DNA of 64,000 bases. Source: Comamonadaceae bacterium (GTDB taxonomy: Bacteria > Pseudomonadota > Gammaproteobacteria > Burkholderiales > Burkholderiaceae_C). The first letter of the stretch is position 1. The number at the start of each line of letters is the position of its first letter. Below the pieces are notes generated by a model that searched no databases, was not told the origin of the DNA, and saw nothing but the letters and a program-made list of their open reading frames with translations. Made by a program: the position numbers and the translations under genes. Below are positions 1 to 9,284 of this stretch, piece after piece. The DNA lies in the NCBI GenBank assembly GCA_947447355.1, contig CANFJF010000009.1, positions 1 through 64,000 on the forward strand, in the 5' to 3' direction.

Positions 1-551
1 ATCGCCTTCAAACGCCCATACTTATCGGCTGTAAATTTTTAATGATCCTGACTTGACTCAGTAGCTTTTGCTACCTTGCTGCGTCGCTAGCTGTAATCAG
101 CTGAGCCTCAAATTATATACCGGTTTTTTATGCCGTGTCAAATAATTTTTGACTTTTTTTCTTGCTGCTGTCGGCGCTGGGTGTTTCCACTAAGCTAGTG
201 CCGTCAGAAGCTGAGCCAGCAATCATATCACTGCTTTTATGGCTGCGCAAAGATTTCTTAAAGATAAATCATATACGGCTGAAGAACACCCCTTCCACAT
301 CACTTCTGACATTGCCATACGTGCCCAAATGGGCGGTCTTTATGTGCTTGCGATTCTGACCTCCACTACACACAAGGTGGTCAAGTTTGCATTCATCTAT
401 TGCATCGCAACGCCCTATTTATGACGTTAACAAGATTAAGACTCCGCCTTGATCAGAGGTCATACGAGCGACTCTTTTCCCACTTGCTTGCCGCATCCTT
501 GCCCAGCGCGCCCGCACTCATTCGCTCTTGACGGGATAATGATCTTCTTAT
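1..551. other. Intergenic stretch with no recognisable gene
   Basis: This stretch is richer in A and T than the genes that follow. It has several runs of T (around 125-165) and loosely repeated GCTG/CAGC words, including the near-palindrome around 88-105. No reading frame resembles a known protein and no tRNA fold was found. It may be the leader of the gene starting at 552 or the outer flank of a unit lying to the left, but nothing here decides that. Confidence 0.4.
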
Positions 552-2474
552 ATGGCACTCATTACTCTTTTAGACGCTCAACTCGCTTTTGGGCACGTCG
601 CACTGCTGGACCACGCAGATTTTTCACTTGAGAACAACCAACGCATTGGCTTGATTGGCCGTAACGGGACGGGCAAATCTTCATTGCTAAAGATTTTGGC
701 CGGCTTGGACAAGCCCGATGACGGTACTCTGCAGCTACAGCAAAACCTGCGTATTGCCTATGTCCCACAAGAACCCAGCCTAGACCCGCATGCCACTGTC
801 TTCAACGCGGCCAGCGCCGGCCTAGCCCGTACGCGGCATGTTGTCGAACAATACCTCGCTGCGGACGAACACACAGACCTTGACGCCTTGCAGTCTGAGA
901 TTGAAGCTTTGGATGGCTGGAACTGGGAGCAACGGGTTGAGGAAACCTTGCATCGCTTGCACTTGGACAAAGATGCCATCGTCGGCTCTTTATCAGGCGG
1001 CACAAAAAAGCGCGTCGCGCTAGCCCAAGCCTTAGTCGCCAAGCCAGATGTTCTTCTACTAGATGAGCCAACCAACCATTTGGACCTTGACTCCATCGCT
1101 TGGCTTGAAGAACTGCTGGTCAATTTCAACGGCAGCATCATCACCATCACCCATGACCGCGCCTTTCTGGACCAAGTCGCTACTGTCATCGTCGAGCTTG
1201 ACCGCGGCAAACTGCGCAGCTACCCAGGCAACTTTGCCCAATACCTGATCACCAAAGAAGATCAGATGGCGCAAGAGGCGGTGATCAACGCCAAGGCGGA
1301 CAAGCTACTGGCCCAAGAAGAGATCTGGATCCGCAAAGGCGTCGAAGCCCGTCGCACTCGCAGTGTGGCGCGCATTGGCAGGCTTGAAGCGCTGCGCGAT
1401 ACCCGCTCGGCCCGACGCGACGCCGTTGGCCGCGTCAATCTGGATGTGTCCAGCGGCGAGAAGAGCGGCAAGATCGTGGCCGAGTTGACCGATGTTTCTT
1501 TGAGCTTCGGCCATCCCGGCGCTGAAAAAATCATTGTCAGCCATTTCACCGGCACCTTGCTGCGGGGTGACAAGATAGGCTTACTGGGCCCAAACGGCGC
1601 CGGCAAAACGACTTTGCTCAAGCTCATCCTCGGTGAATTGCAGCCTGACGTGACGACCCCGCCCGGCAAGATCCGGCAAGGTGCCAATTTACAGGTGGCT
1701 TATTTCGACCAGATGCGCGATGCGCTCGATCTTGACGCCACGCTGGAAGACTTCATCAGCCCTGGCAGTGAATGGGTCGAGATCAATGGTCAGAAAAAGC
1801 ACGTCAAGAGCTATCTCACAGACTTCTTGTTTTCACCAGCGCGCGCCAACTCGCCCGTTCGCACACTTTCGGGCGGCGAACGCAACCGCTTGTTGCTGGC
1901 ACGTCTTTTCGCCCGGCCAGCCAATGTACTGGTGTTGGATGAGCCGACGAACGACCTTGACATCGACACCCTCGAACTTCTGGAAGATTTGCTGCAGAAC
2001 TACGAAGGTACCGTGTTTTTGGTCAGCCATGACCGGCGCTTTTTGGACAACGTAGTCACCAGCACCATCGCCTACGAAGGCACACCGGAGAACCCCGGCT
2101 TCTGGCGCGAATATGAAGGCGGTGTCACCGACTGGATCACGCAATCCAAGCGCGCGGCCCAAATCAATGGTGGCAACAAAGCAGCACCAGCGGCCAAAGC
2201 CGCCAGCGCTAACAAAGCTGCACCGGCTGCTGCAAAATCGGACGTAGATGCCCCCAAGAAAAAACTCAGTTACAAAGATCAACGGGAATTAGAAGTTTTA
2301 CCCGCCCTGATACAGCAGCTTGAGTCGCAACAAAAGGCGATTGAGCAGGAACTCTATGACGGTACGCTCTACGCCCGTGATGCCAAGCGGGCGGCCGAAC
2401 TCAATGCGCGTAACAGCAAACTTGAAGAGGACTTGATGACCGCCTTGCAGCGCTGGGAAATGCTGTCGATCTAA
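552..2474 (+). CDS. uup: ABC-F family ATPase, Uup type
   Basis: A 640-residue soluble protein with two ATP-binding cassettes and no membrane segments, as expected for ABC-F ribosome- or DNA-associated ATPases. Walker A loops are GRNGTGKS (about residue 36) and GPNGAGKT (about 346). Signatures are LSGGTKKR (about 147) and LSGGERNR (about 439). Walker B stretches run into DEPTNHLD and DEPTNDLD. An Ala/Lys-rich linker leads to a charged C-terminal coiled coil (about 574-638), the hallmark that separates Uup from EttA and YbiT; E. coli Uup is almost the same length. Known roles of Uup are in ribosome function and in limiting precise excision of transposons. It stands upstream of the MFS gene with a 48-base gap, so co-transcription is possible but functionally unrelated. 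Confidence 0.93.
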   Translation: MALITLLDAQLAFGHVALLDHADFSLENNQRIGLIGRNGTGKSSLLKILAGLDKPDDGTLQLQQNLRIAYVPQEPSLDPHATVFNAASAGLARTRHVVEQYLAADEHTDLDALQSEIEALDGWNWEQRVEETLHRLHLDKDAIVGSLSGGTKKRVALAQALVAKPDVLLLDEPTNHLDLDSIAWLEELLVNFNGSIITITHDRAFLDQVATVIVELDRGKLRSYPGNFAQYLITKEDQMAQEAVINAKADKLLAQEEIWIRKGVEARRTRSVARIGRLEALRDTRSARRDAVGRVNLDVSSGEKSGKIVAELTDVSLSFGHPGAEKIIVSHFTGTLLRGDKIGLLGPNGAGKTTLLKLILGELQPDVTTPPGKIRQGANLQVAYFDQMRDALDLDATLEDFISPGSEWVEINGQKKHVKSYLTDFLFSPARANSPVRTLSGGERNRLLLARLFARPANVLVLDEPTNDLDIDTLELLEDLLQNYEGTVFLVSHDRRFLDNVVTSTIAYEGTPENPGFWREYEGGVTDWITQSKRAAQINGGNKAAPAAKAASANKAAPAAAKSDVDAPKKKLSYKDQRELEVLPALIQQLESQQKAIEQELYDGTLYARDAKRAAELNARNSKLEEDLMTALQRWEMLSI

Positions 2475-2522
2475 ACTCGAAAGTCGTTACACAGCGAATC
2501 GCAACACGATACCAAGCACACC

Positions 2523-4154
2523 ATGCCCCCCTCTCCTGAAGCCGCGCCAGCCGCCATTCAATCCGTCTGGGGGCCGCTGAAAATCCCCGTGTTCCGCATG
2601 CTGTGGTGCACTTGGCTGGCCGCCAACATTTCCATGTGGATGAATGACGTCGCCGCAGCTTGGATGATGACGTCCTTGACAACGGCACCCATCTGGGTCG
2701 CGCTGGTTCAAACCGCCTCGACCCTCCCAGTGTTCCTGCTGGGCTTGCCGAGCGGGGCGCTGGCTGACATTCTTGACCGGCGGCGTTACTTCATCATCAC
2801 GCAGTTCTGGCTGGCCGGCACCGCCGTGGTCTTGTGCATAGCCGTGTTGCTCGACGTCATCACGCCACCGTTGTTGTTGGCGCTGACCTTTGCCAACGGC
2901 ATTGGTTTAGCGATGCGCTGGCCGGTTTTTTCGGCGCTGATCCCGGAAGTCGTGCCACGACCACAGCTGCCCAGCGCCCTCGCCCTCAACGGCGTGGCTA
3001 TGAATGCATCGCGCATCATTGGTCCACTGGTCGCTGGCGCCTTGATCGCCAGTGCCGGCACCGCCTATGTGTTTGTGCTGAACGCCATACTGTCAGTGAT
3101 CTCCGGATTTGTCATCATGCGATGGCGCCGTGAACATTCGCCCAGTCCACTGGGTCGCGAGCGTTTGCTCAGCGCAATGCGCGTGGGCATGCAATTCGTC
3201 AGCCAGTCGGCGCGCCTTCGGTCCGTCTTCATTCGTGTATCACTGTTCTTTTTACACTCAACCGCGCTGCTTGCGCTTCTGCCCCTGCTCGCCAGACGAT
3301 TGAAAGGCGGTGACGCTGGCACCTTCACCTTGCTGCTGGCCTCCATGGGTGCCGGTGCCATCACGGTGGTGATGCTGTTGCCACGTATTCGTCAGTTTTT
3401 GAATGGCAACCGGTTGGTGATGACGGGTGCCTTACTGCAGTCGTTAGCCACCTTGATCATGGCCTTTGCACCCAACGTTTATGTCGCAGTTCCGGCCATC
3501 TTTCTGGGCGGCATGGCTTGGCTCTGCACCGCCAATAGCTTGAGCGTGACGGCGCAGATGGCGCTGCCCGACTGGGTCCGTGCGCGCGGCATGTCGATGT
3601 ATCAAATGGCCATCATGGGTGGCAGCGCACTTGGCGCAGCTCTGTGGGGACAGGTTGCCACCGTGAGTTCGTTAACGATCAGCCTGACTATTGCCGCCGT
3701 GACCGGCAGTATTGCAATGTACCTAGCGATCCGCTTCATGAAGGACCCTGGACAGCAAGAAGACCTGACGCCATCGCGCGAATTCAAAGTCCCGGTGGGG
3801 CAAACAGCACCCCAAACCGGCCACGTTGTGGTGACCTTCGAATACCGAATTGACCCAACCCGCGCCATTGCATTTGTCACCCTCATGCAACAAAGTCGCA
3901 GCAGTCGGCTGCGACAAGGAGCCCTCAGTTGGGAGTTGCTCCATGACTTGGGTGAACCTGGACGATACCTCGAACAGGTTGTCGATGAGTCATGGACCGA
4001 GCACTTGCGCCGCTTTGACCGCGTCACAGCGGCAGATGTCGCGTTGCGCGACCGTAAACTGGCTTTTCATGTGGCGCCAGAACCTCCGGTTGTCACGCGT
4101 TATGCGATCGAAGACTCAGAACGTCACCGATCCTCTGGTGACGTCAGACCCTAA
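2523..4154 (+). CDS. MFS transporter (MFS_3/EntS-like) with C-terminal ABM-like domain
   Basis: A 543-residue inner-membrane protein. Residues of about 15-410 form alternating hydrophobic segments typical of a 12-helix major facilitator, with the loop DILDRRRYF after helix 2. The family is the one often annotated as enterobactin exporter EntS-like or transmembrane secretion effector. The remaining 130 residues are soluble (about 420-515) and resemble the antibiotic-biosynthesis-monooxygenase (dimeric alpha-beta barrel) tail known in this MFS subgroup: a strand with VVVTFEYRI, then LMQQSRSSRLRQGALSWELL. The substrate is unknown. The 3' end overlaps the convergent pseudouridine synthase gene by four bases, so the two transcripts are antisense at their ends. 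Confidence 0.85.
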   Translation: MPPSPEAAPAAIQSVWGPLKIPVFRMLWCTWLAANISMWMNDVAAAWMMTSLTTAPIWVALVQTASTLPVFLLGLPSGALADILDRRRYFIITQFWLAGTAVVLCIAVLLDVITPPLLLALTFANGIGLAMRWPVFSALIPEVVPRPQLPSALALNGVAMNASRIIGPLVAGALIASAGTAYVFVLNAILSVISGFVIMRWRREHSPSPLGRERLLSAMRVGMQFVSQSARLRSVFIRVSLFFLHSTALLALLPLLARRLKGGDAGTFTLLLASMGAGAITVVMLLPRIRQFLNGNRLVMTGALLQSLATLIMAFAPNVYVAVPAIFLGGMAWLCTANSLSVTAQMALPDWVRARGMSMYQMAIMGGSALGAALWGQVATVSSLTISLTIAAVTGSIAMYLAIRFMKDPGQQEDLTPSREFKVPVGQTAPQTGHVVVTFEYRIDPTRAIAFVTLMQQSRSSRLRQGALSWELLHDLGEPGRYLEQVVDESWTEHLRRFDRVTAADVALRDRKLAFHVAPEPPVVTRYAIEDSERHRSSGDVRP

Positions 4155-4987
4155 AAACGCTCGTGAGAGGCCAAGTAGCGCCATTGACCGACCGGCAGAT
4201 GGCCCAGATTAACGCGGCCAATGCGAACGCGTTTAAGGCCCGTGACAAACAGACCCACCTGCTCGCACATGCGGCGAATCTGCCGCTTCTTGCCTTCTTT
4301 CAGCACAAATCGCAGTTGCTCAGGGTTTTGCCAAGACACTTGGGCGGGCTTCAACGCCACGCCGTCCAAGCTTAAGCCGAGGCACAAGCGCTTTAACTGC
4401 TCGGCCGGGAAAACACCCTGCACGTTCACGGTCTCAGCACCGTAGCTCACGCGCACCAAGTATTCTTTCTCCATCTCAGAGTCTTCGCCAATCAGCTGGC
4501 GCGCCACACGCCCGTCTTGCGTCAGCACTAAGAGGCCGATGGAATCAATGTCGAGACGACCCGCTGGCGCCAAACCGCGCAACTGCTCATGGCCCCAGCG
4601 CATGCGGCTGTTGCATTCAGTCCAGCGATTTTGCGGCTGCACCAGCACCACGGCCGGCTCATGCCCGTCTTCGGCTTGACCACTGACGTAGCCAACAGGT
4701 TTGTTGATCAGAATCGTGACCTGCTGACGCTGCTGATGCTCAGCCTGCTGCGCCACTTCGATGCGGTCGCTAGGCGAAACGGGTTGCCCCATCAAGGCCG
4801 GCTTGCCGTTGACACGAACCCAACCCCTTTCGATCCAGTCATCGGCTTCTCGGCGCGAACACATGCCGAGTTCGGCCATGCGTTTATTCAGTCGGATGGT
4901 GACAGGGCCGCCGCTGTCGGATAAGGTACCAGACGTCACAGGCTTAGGAATTCGGCGTGCGCCGGAGGGAGGGAGTTGTTCAGTCAT
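4151..4987 (-). CDS. RluF-like rRNA pseudouridine synthase (RsuA/RluBEF family)
   Basis: A 278-residue enzyme that isomerises a uridine in rRNA to pseudouridine. An N-terminal S4 RNA-binding domain (IRLNKRMAELGMCSRREADDWIERG, about 31-85) precedes the catalytic domain. INKPVGYVSG starts that domain, and the active-site motif GRLDIDSIGLLVLT carries the catalytic Asp. The late motifs KEGKKRQIRRMCEQVG and LKRVRIGRVNLGHLPVGQWR fit RluF more closely than RsuA, RluB or RluE. The first 30 residues are a polar leader before the S4 domain. The gene converges on and overlaps the MFS gene by four bases and faces away from the PQQ dehydrogenase gene. The exact target uridine cannot be told from the sequence. 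Confidence 0.87.
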   Translation of the reverse strand: MTEQLPPSGARRIPKPVTSGTLSDSGGPVTIRLNKRMAELGMCSRREADDWIERGWVRVNGKPALMGQPVSPSDRIEVAQQAEHQQRQQVTILINKPVGYVSGQAEDGHEPAVVLVQPQNRWTECNSRMRWGHEQLRGLAPAGRLDIDSIGLLVLTQDGRVARQLIGEDSEMEKEYLVRVSYGAETVNVQGVFPAEQLKRLCLGLSLDGVALKPAQVSWQNPEQLRFVLKEGKKRQIRRMCEQVGLFVTGLKRVRIGRVNLGHLPVGQWRYLASHERF

Positions 4988-5118
4988 GAGCCGTCTATTT
5001 TGCTACATCACCACAGATCACCACCAATAGTCCATTTACACAATATAGAATGAATTCGCTGCGACGCATGGTCGGATGTGCGACGAGTAAAACTAACAAA
5101 ACAGGAGACCCCTTCATC

Positions 5119-6339
5119 ATGCGTATTCAGAAAATTCTGGGCGCTGCAGTAATTGCAACGCTGGCCGGCGCCGCTTTCGCCCAACAAGCTGCCGCACCCG
5201 CTGCACCACCGTCTTGGAAACAGGGCATCGCGCCAGATCAAGCGTCTTCCACACTGCACCCATTTGCCCCACACCTGACAGGCCGCCCCACCAGCGAACT
5301 GAAACTGGACAAACTCAAGCTCCCAAAAGGCTTCAAAGTCGAAGTCTGGGCTGAAGGCGCACCAGAAGCCCGTTCATTGGCTTTGGGCGACAAGGGCACC
5401 GTGTTCGCGTCCAACCGTAACTTGTCGAACGTTTACGCCATCGTCGACAAAGACGGCAAGCGCGAAGTGAAAACCCTTTTGAAGGGAAAGATCGCCCCGA
5501 ACGGTTTGGTGTTTGACAAAGGCACGCTGTACGTTGCAGAGCGCAACCGCATCACACGCTATGACAACATTGAAGCCAATCTGGACAATCCAGGCGAAGG
5601 CAAAGTGGTGATTGACAACCTCGATCCAAACAATGCAGCAGGCCACTTCTGGAAGTATTTGGTCATGGGTCCGGACGGCAAGCTGTATTTCAACATCGGC
5701 TCGCCACAAAACATCACCATGCCGACCTACAACGAGGCATCCATTCTGCGCGTTGACCCCAAGACCGGCATCATGGAAAACTATTCTCAGGGCGTGCGTA
5801 ACAGCGTCGGTATGGCATTTCACCCGGTCACCAAACAACTCTGGTTCACCGAACATGGCCGTGACTGGATGGGTACCGACTTGCCGAATGACGAGCTCAA
5901 CGTGGCAACAAAAAAAGGAGAGCACTTTGGCTTCCCGTTCTGCCATCAGGGCGACACGCTGGATCCGATTTATGGCGCCAACCGCAGCTGTGACGAATTC
6001 AAAAAACCAGTCTTGAAACTGGGCGCACACATTGCGCCGCTGGGCTTGAAGTTCTACACCGGCAACATGTTCCCGGCTGACTACAAAAACAGCATGTTGA
6101 TTGCGCAGCACGGCTCATGGAACCGCAATCCAAAGCAGGGCTACAACCTGATCCGCGTGAGTGTCGATGCCAATGGCAAAGCCACCAAGCACGCCTTCAT
6201 CGACGGCTTCCTGGAAAACGAACAGGGTGACCCACCGATGTGGGGTCGCCCCGTTGACGTGCTGCAGATGAAGGATGGCTCGATCCTGTTTTCTGACGAC
6301 TTCAACGGCGTCATTTACCGCGTGACCTACGCCAAGTAA
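5119..6339 (+). CDS. PQQ-dependent sugar (sorbosone-type) dehydrogenase, periplasmic
   Basis: A 406-residue exported oxidoreductase of the soluble glucose/sorbosone dehydrogenase beta-propeller family. The frame is open from 5050, but ATG 5119 is preferred: it follows AGGAGA (5103-5108) and starts a clean signal peptide, MRIQKILGAAVIATLAGAAFA, cut before QQ. Family motifs are FTEHGRDW (with the proposed catalytic His), NDELN, HFGFPFCHQGD and AQHGSWNR. Such enzymes oxidise aldose-like substrates in the periplasm with pyrroloquinoline quinone and pass electrons to cytochrome c. That fits the neighbours: the dihaem cytochrome starts four bases after this stop, and a PqqU-like receptor comes next. 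The sugar or alcohol substrate is not visible. Confidence 0.85.
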   Translation: MRIQKILGAAVIATLAGAAFAQQAAAPAAPPSWKQGIAPDQASSTLHPFAPHLTGRPTSELKLDKLKLPKGFKVEVWAEGAPEARSLALGDKGTVFASNRNLSNVYAIVDKDGKREVKTLLKGKIAPNGLVFDKGTLYVAERNRITRYDNIEANLDNPGEGKVVIDNLDPNNAAGHFWKYLVMGPDGKLYFNIGSPQNITMPTYNEASILRVDPKTGIMENYSQGVRNSVGMAFHPVTKQLWFTEHGRDWMGTDLPNDELNVATKKGEHFGFPFCHQGDTLDPIYGANRSCDEFKKPVLKLGAHIAPLGLKFYTGNMFPADYKNSMLIAQHGSWNRNPKQGYNLIRVSVDANGKATKHAFIDGFLENEQGDPPMWGRPVDVLQMKDGSILFSDDFNGVIYRVTYAK

Positions 6340-6343
6340 GCAC

Positions 6344-6976
6344 ATGACATTGATCCAACCCACGCGTTCAAGCAACGCGCGGCGCTGGAACACCACGGCG
6401 GCCCTGAAAATGGCTGCCGTTTTTGTTCTCGCCGCACTCACCTCTCATGCACAAGCCGGCCTGGAAGAAGGCCGCGTCAAGGCGCAAGCCTGCATTGCCT
6501 GCCACGGTGCCGACGGCAATTCAGTCATCCCTACCATCCCGTCCATCGCAGGTCAGCCGCGTCAATTCATCGTCACGGCTCTGTACATGTTTCGCGAAGG
6601 TCGGCGCAAAAACGAGGTCATGGCGCCATTCGCAGCGAAGCTGAGCAATGCGGATCTGAACGATCTGGCCGCCTACTTCAATGCCCAAACAATGACCCCG
6701 CCGACCGGCCAAGCCAGCGAAGAAACGATCGCCAAAGGCCGCGCCATAACCGCCGCCAACAACTGCGTGGCGTGTCACACCGCAACGCTGGTCGGCCAGC
6801 AGCAAATTCCCAGACTGGCGGGCCAGCACAAGCCTTATTTGCTGGACCAGCTGAAGGCCTTCAAGGCTGGAACGCGTGGCGATTTAGACGGCACCATGAC
6901 CTCCGCCGCACAAGGGTTGGTTGTCGAAGAACTCGACATGCTGGCAGAATACCTGTCGACTTTGAAAGTACCGTAA
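6344..6976 (+). CDS. Dihaem cytochrome c (c4-like), periplasmic
   Basis: A 210-residue exported cytochrome made of two class I haem domains. An N-terminal hydrophobic segment (about 19-38, ending SHAQA) is a signal peptide. Haem sites are CIACH at residues 50-54 and CVACH at 141-145, and each is followed by a Met-containing stretch that could give the sixth ligand (around NEVMAPF and GTMTSAA). Two-domain cytochromes of this kind carry electrons from periplasmic dehydrogenases to terminal oxidases. The start lies four bases after the PQQ dehydrogenase stop, so the two are almost certainly translated from one message, and this protein is the likely electron acceptor. Confidence 0.88.
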   Translation: MTLIQPTRSSNARRWNTTAALKMAAVFVLAALTSHAQAGLEEGRVKAQACIACHGADGNSVIPTIPSIAGQPRQFIVTALYMFREGRRKNEVMAPFAAKLSNADLNDLAAYFNAQTMTPPTGQASEETIAKGRAITAANNCVACHTATLVGQQQIPRLAGQHKPYLLDQLKAFKAGTRGDLDGTMTSAAQGLVVEELDMLAEYLSTLKVP

Positions 6977-7028
6977 AGCGGCTTAATGCTAGTCGGTGAT
7001 GAGTGTTTTAAACGAGTCCGGAATAGAC

Positions 7029-9185
7029 ATGCAATCGAAAAAAACAATCCGAAGAGACAGCGTCCCACAGTTCGGACGTGCCATGGGGAAAACATCATGG
7101 GCTTTGGTGGTAGCGGGCATCGCACCCCTTCAGCTCGCAGCCCAAACCCTCGATGAGGTGGTGATTTCAGCCACGCGCTCTGAGCAGCGCAGCTTTGATG
7201 CGCCGGCCTCGATCAGCGTGGTCGACCGCGACACCATCCAGAACGGTGGACCGCAGATCAACCTGTCGGAATCACTGAACCGCGTGCCGGGTCTGACCAT
7301 TTTGAACCGGCAAAACTACGCGCAAGACTTGCAGTTGTCGATACGCGGCTTTGGCGCACGCACGCCCTTTGGGATCCGCGGCATTCGGCTGCTGATCGAC
7401 GGTATTCCCGCCACCACACCCGATGGTCAGGGTCAAGGCTCCTCCATCAGTCTGCCTTCCACTGAGCGGATCGAGGTGCTGCGCGGACCACTCGCCCTGA
7501 TGTACGGCAACTCCGCCGGCGGCGTGATTCAGGCCTTCACCCGCGACGCCCCCGAAGTACCCGAGTTCACCGCCCAGGCCTACACCGGCTCGTTTGACAT
7601 GCGCCGCACGGCTTGGCAATATGCCGGCCGCATCGGTGACTACGGCTTGGTCGCTGACTACAGCACCTTTGACACCAACGGCTACCGGGACAACAGCAAG
7701 ACACAACGCACGCAGTTCAACGGTAAGCTCAGCTTCAACCCGAACGACCAGACCCAGGTGAACGTGGTTTTCAACCAGTTCGACATGCCGCTGGCGCAAG
7801 ATCCGCTGGGGTTGACAGCTGCGCAGTTGGCGAGCAACCCACAGATGGCGGGCAACTATGCAGCCACCGCCAGTGTCAGAAAAATCACCAGCCAGAACCA
7901 AATCGGCAGCGCGATGACGTACACGCTGGATGCAGACCGCACAGTGACTGCACGCGCTTACTACGGCGTGCGTGAGAATCTGCAGTATCTGGCTCCGGCC
8001 ACGAGCGTGGCCACGAGAAAATGGGTTGGTCTGAACCGAGACTACTATGGCGCGGGTCTACAGTACAACGAAAAAACCTCGCTAGCCGAAAGACCTGTGC
8101 GCTTGGCCGTAGGCTATGAGTTCGATTATTCGACCGAGCGACGCCAAGGCGGGGAAGCCACAAATGGTCAACAAACACCAGGTTCGCTAACCCGCAACGA
8201 AGACAACCGATCACAGAACAGTGATTTTTTTGCACAGGCGACAACGCTGGTAACCGACAACATATCGGTCGTCACAGGTGTGCGCTCAAGCACCGTGAGC
8301 TTCACCAGCAAAGACTATATGCCTTCAACCACGCCGGATCCGGATGGCTCTGGCGCCGTCACCTACCGGGCCACAAGCCCCGTGTTGGGTCTGACTTATC
8401 ACGCGACAGACCGACTCAACCTGTATGCCAACTATGGCAAAGGCTTTGAAACACCGACGCTGGCCGAAGTCGCTTACATCGACAGTGGCGTGTCAACACC
8501 AACGCCTAAGTTCAACCCCTTGTTGCGCGCCGCCAGCAGCCAGCACTATGAGATCGGCGCCAAGTGGCTGCCCAGCAACACGTCACGGGTCGACCTAACG
8601 GCTTACCAGATCGACTCCAGCGACGAGATCGTGGTCTCGACCAGCAATCTCGGCAGTACCGCCTACAAAAACGCGCCAGGCACCCAACGCCGGGGCTTGG
8701 AACTCTCAGCCACCAACTGGCTGACACCGCATGTCAGCGCCCTGTTGTCATCGTCATGGATTGATGCCAGCTTCACGCAGGCCTACACCAGCAGCACAGG
8801 CAATGTAGCGGCCGGCAACAAAATGCCCGGCATACCGCAGCACTTTGTGTTTTCAGAGCTGCTGTGGTCCAGCCAAGCCATGGGCGGTGGCAGACGCGCC
8901 GCCATGCTCGGCACACGCGCCGGCTTTGAATTGGTCAGCGCAGGCCGTTTGTACGCCAATGACACCAACGCAGACTCTGCCCCCGGCTACAACGCCTTCA
9001 ACGCCAAAGTCAGCCAAGGCTGGGCGCTGGGAAATAATCTGCTGACGGCCTACGCGCGCGTCGACAACCTGGCCGACAAACGCTACGTGGGCTCGGTCAT
9101 CGTGAACCAGTCATCAGGACAGTTCTATGAGCCAGCCCCAGGCCGGAACTGGACACTGGGCTTGCGTTTTTCCATGCCCATGTAG
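7029..9185 (+). CDS. pqqU: TonB-dependent outer-membrane receptor, PqqU (YncD)-like
   Basis: About 718 residues: a signal sequence (MGKTSWALVVAGIAPLQLAAQ region), a TonB box-like start of the mature part (LDEVVISATRS), a plug domain and a 22-strand barrel ending in an aromatic-rich strand (LRFSMPM). Several long stretches match what I recall of E. coli YncD, now called PqqU, the receptor for PQQ: NLSESLNRVPGLTILNRQNY, AQDLQLSIRGFGAR, GIRGIRLLIDGIPATTPDGQ, RGFETPT-like KGFETPTLAEV, and the C-terminal RVDNLADKRYVGSVIVNQ with YEPAPGRN. Upstream starts at 6996 (GTG) and 6999 are possible; 7029 has CCGGAA before it. It follows the PQQ dehydrogenase and cytochrome genes by about 50 bases, which makes PQQ a sensible cargo. 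Confidence 0.85.
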   Translation: MQSKKTIRRDSVPQFGRAMGKTSWALVVAGIAPLQLAAQTLDEVVISATRSEQRSFDAPASISVVDRDTIQNGGPQINLSESLNRVPGLTILNRQNYAQDLQLSIRGFGARTPFGIRGIRLLIDGIPATTPDGQGQGSSISLPSTERIEVLRGPLALMYGNSAGGVIQAFTRDAPEVPEFTAQAYTGSFDMRRTAWQYAGRIGDYGLVADYSTFDTNGYRDNSKTQRTQFNGKLSFNPNDQTQVNVVFNQFDMPLAQDPLGLTAAQLASNPQMAGNYAATASVRKITSQNQIGSAMTYTLDADRTVTARAYYGVRENLQYLAPATSVATRKWVGLNRDYYGAGLQYNEKTSLAERPVRLAVGYEFDYSTERRQGGEATNGQQTPGSLTRNEDNRSQNSDFFAQATTLVTDNISVVTGVRSSTVSFTSKDYMPSTTPDPDGSGAVTYRATSPVLGLTYHATDRLNLYANYGKGFETPTLAEVAYIDSGVSTPTPKFNPLLRAASSQHYEIGAKWLPSNTSRVDLTAYQIDSSDEIVVSTSNLGSTAYKNAPGTQRRGLELSATNWLTPHVSALLSSSWIDASFTQAYTSSTGNVAAGNKMPGIPQHFVFSELLWSSQAMGGGRRAAMLGTRAGFELVSAGRLYANDTNADSAPGYNAFNAKVSQGWALGNNLLTAYARVDNLADKRYVGSVIVNQSSGQFYEPAPGRNWTLGLRFSMPM

Positions 9186-9284
9186 GTAACCGACAGACCG
9201 GCATGAGGCTTGGTCAGTTGCAGTAGGCGCTGCGGAGCAAGGTTGAATAAACCGCAAGGCCCACCACAAAATCATTGCGTTAAA

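Noticed and set aside
1-551. Possible rRNA-operon flank or small genes
   Set aside because: Some words recall spacer DNA near rRNA genes in this family, but no rRNA or tRNA structure or convincing protein could be shown.
5374-6111. A 245-codon frame antisense to the PQQ dehydrogenase
   Set aside because: The plus-strand product has full family motifs and a signal peptide; the antisense product has none.
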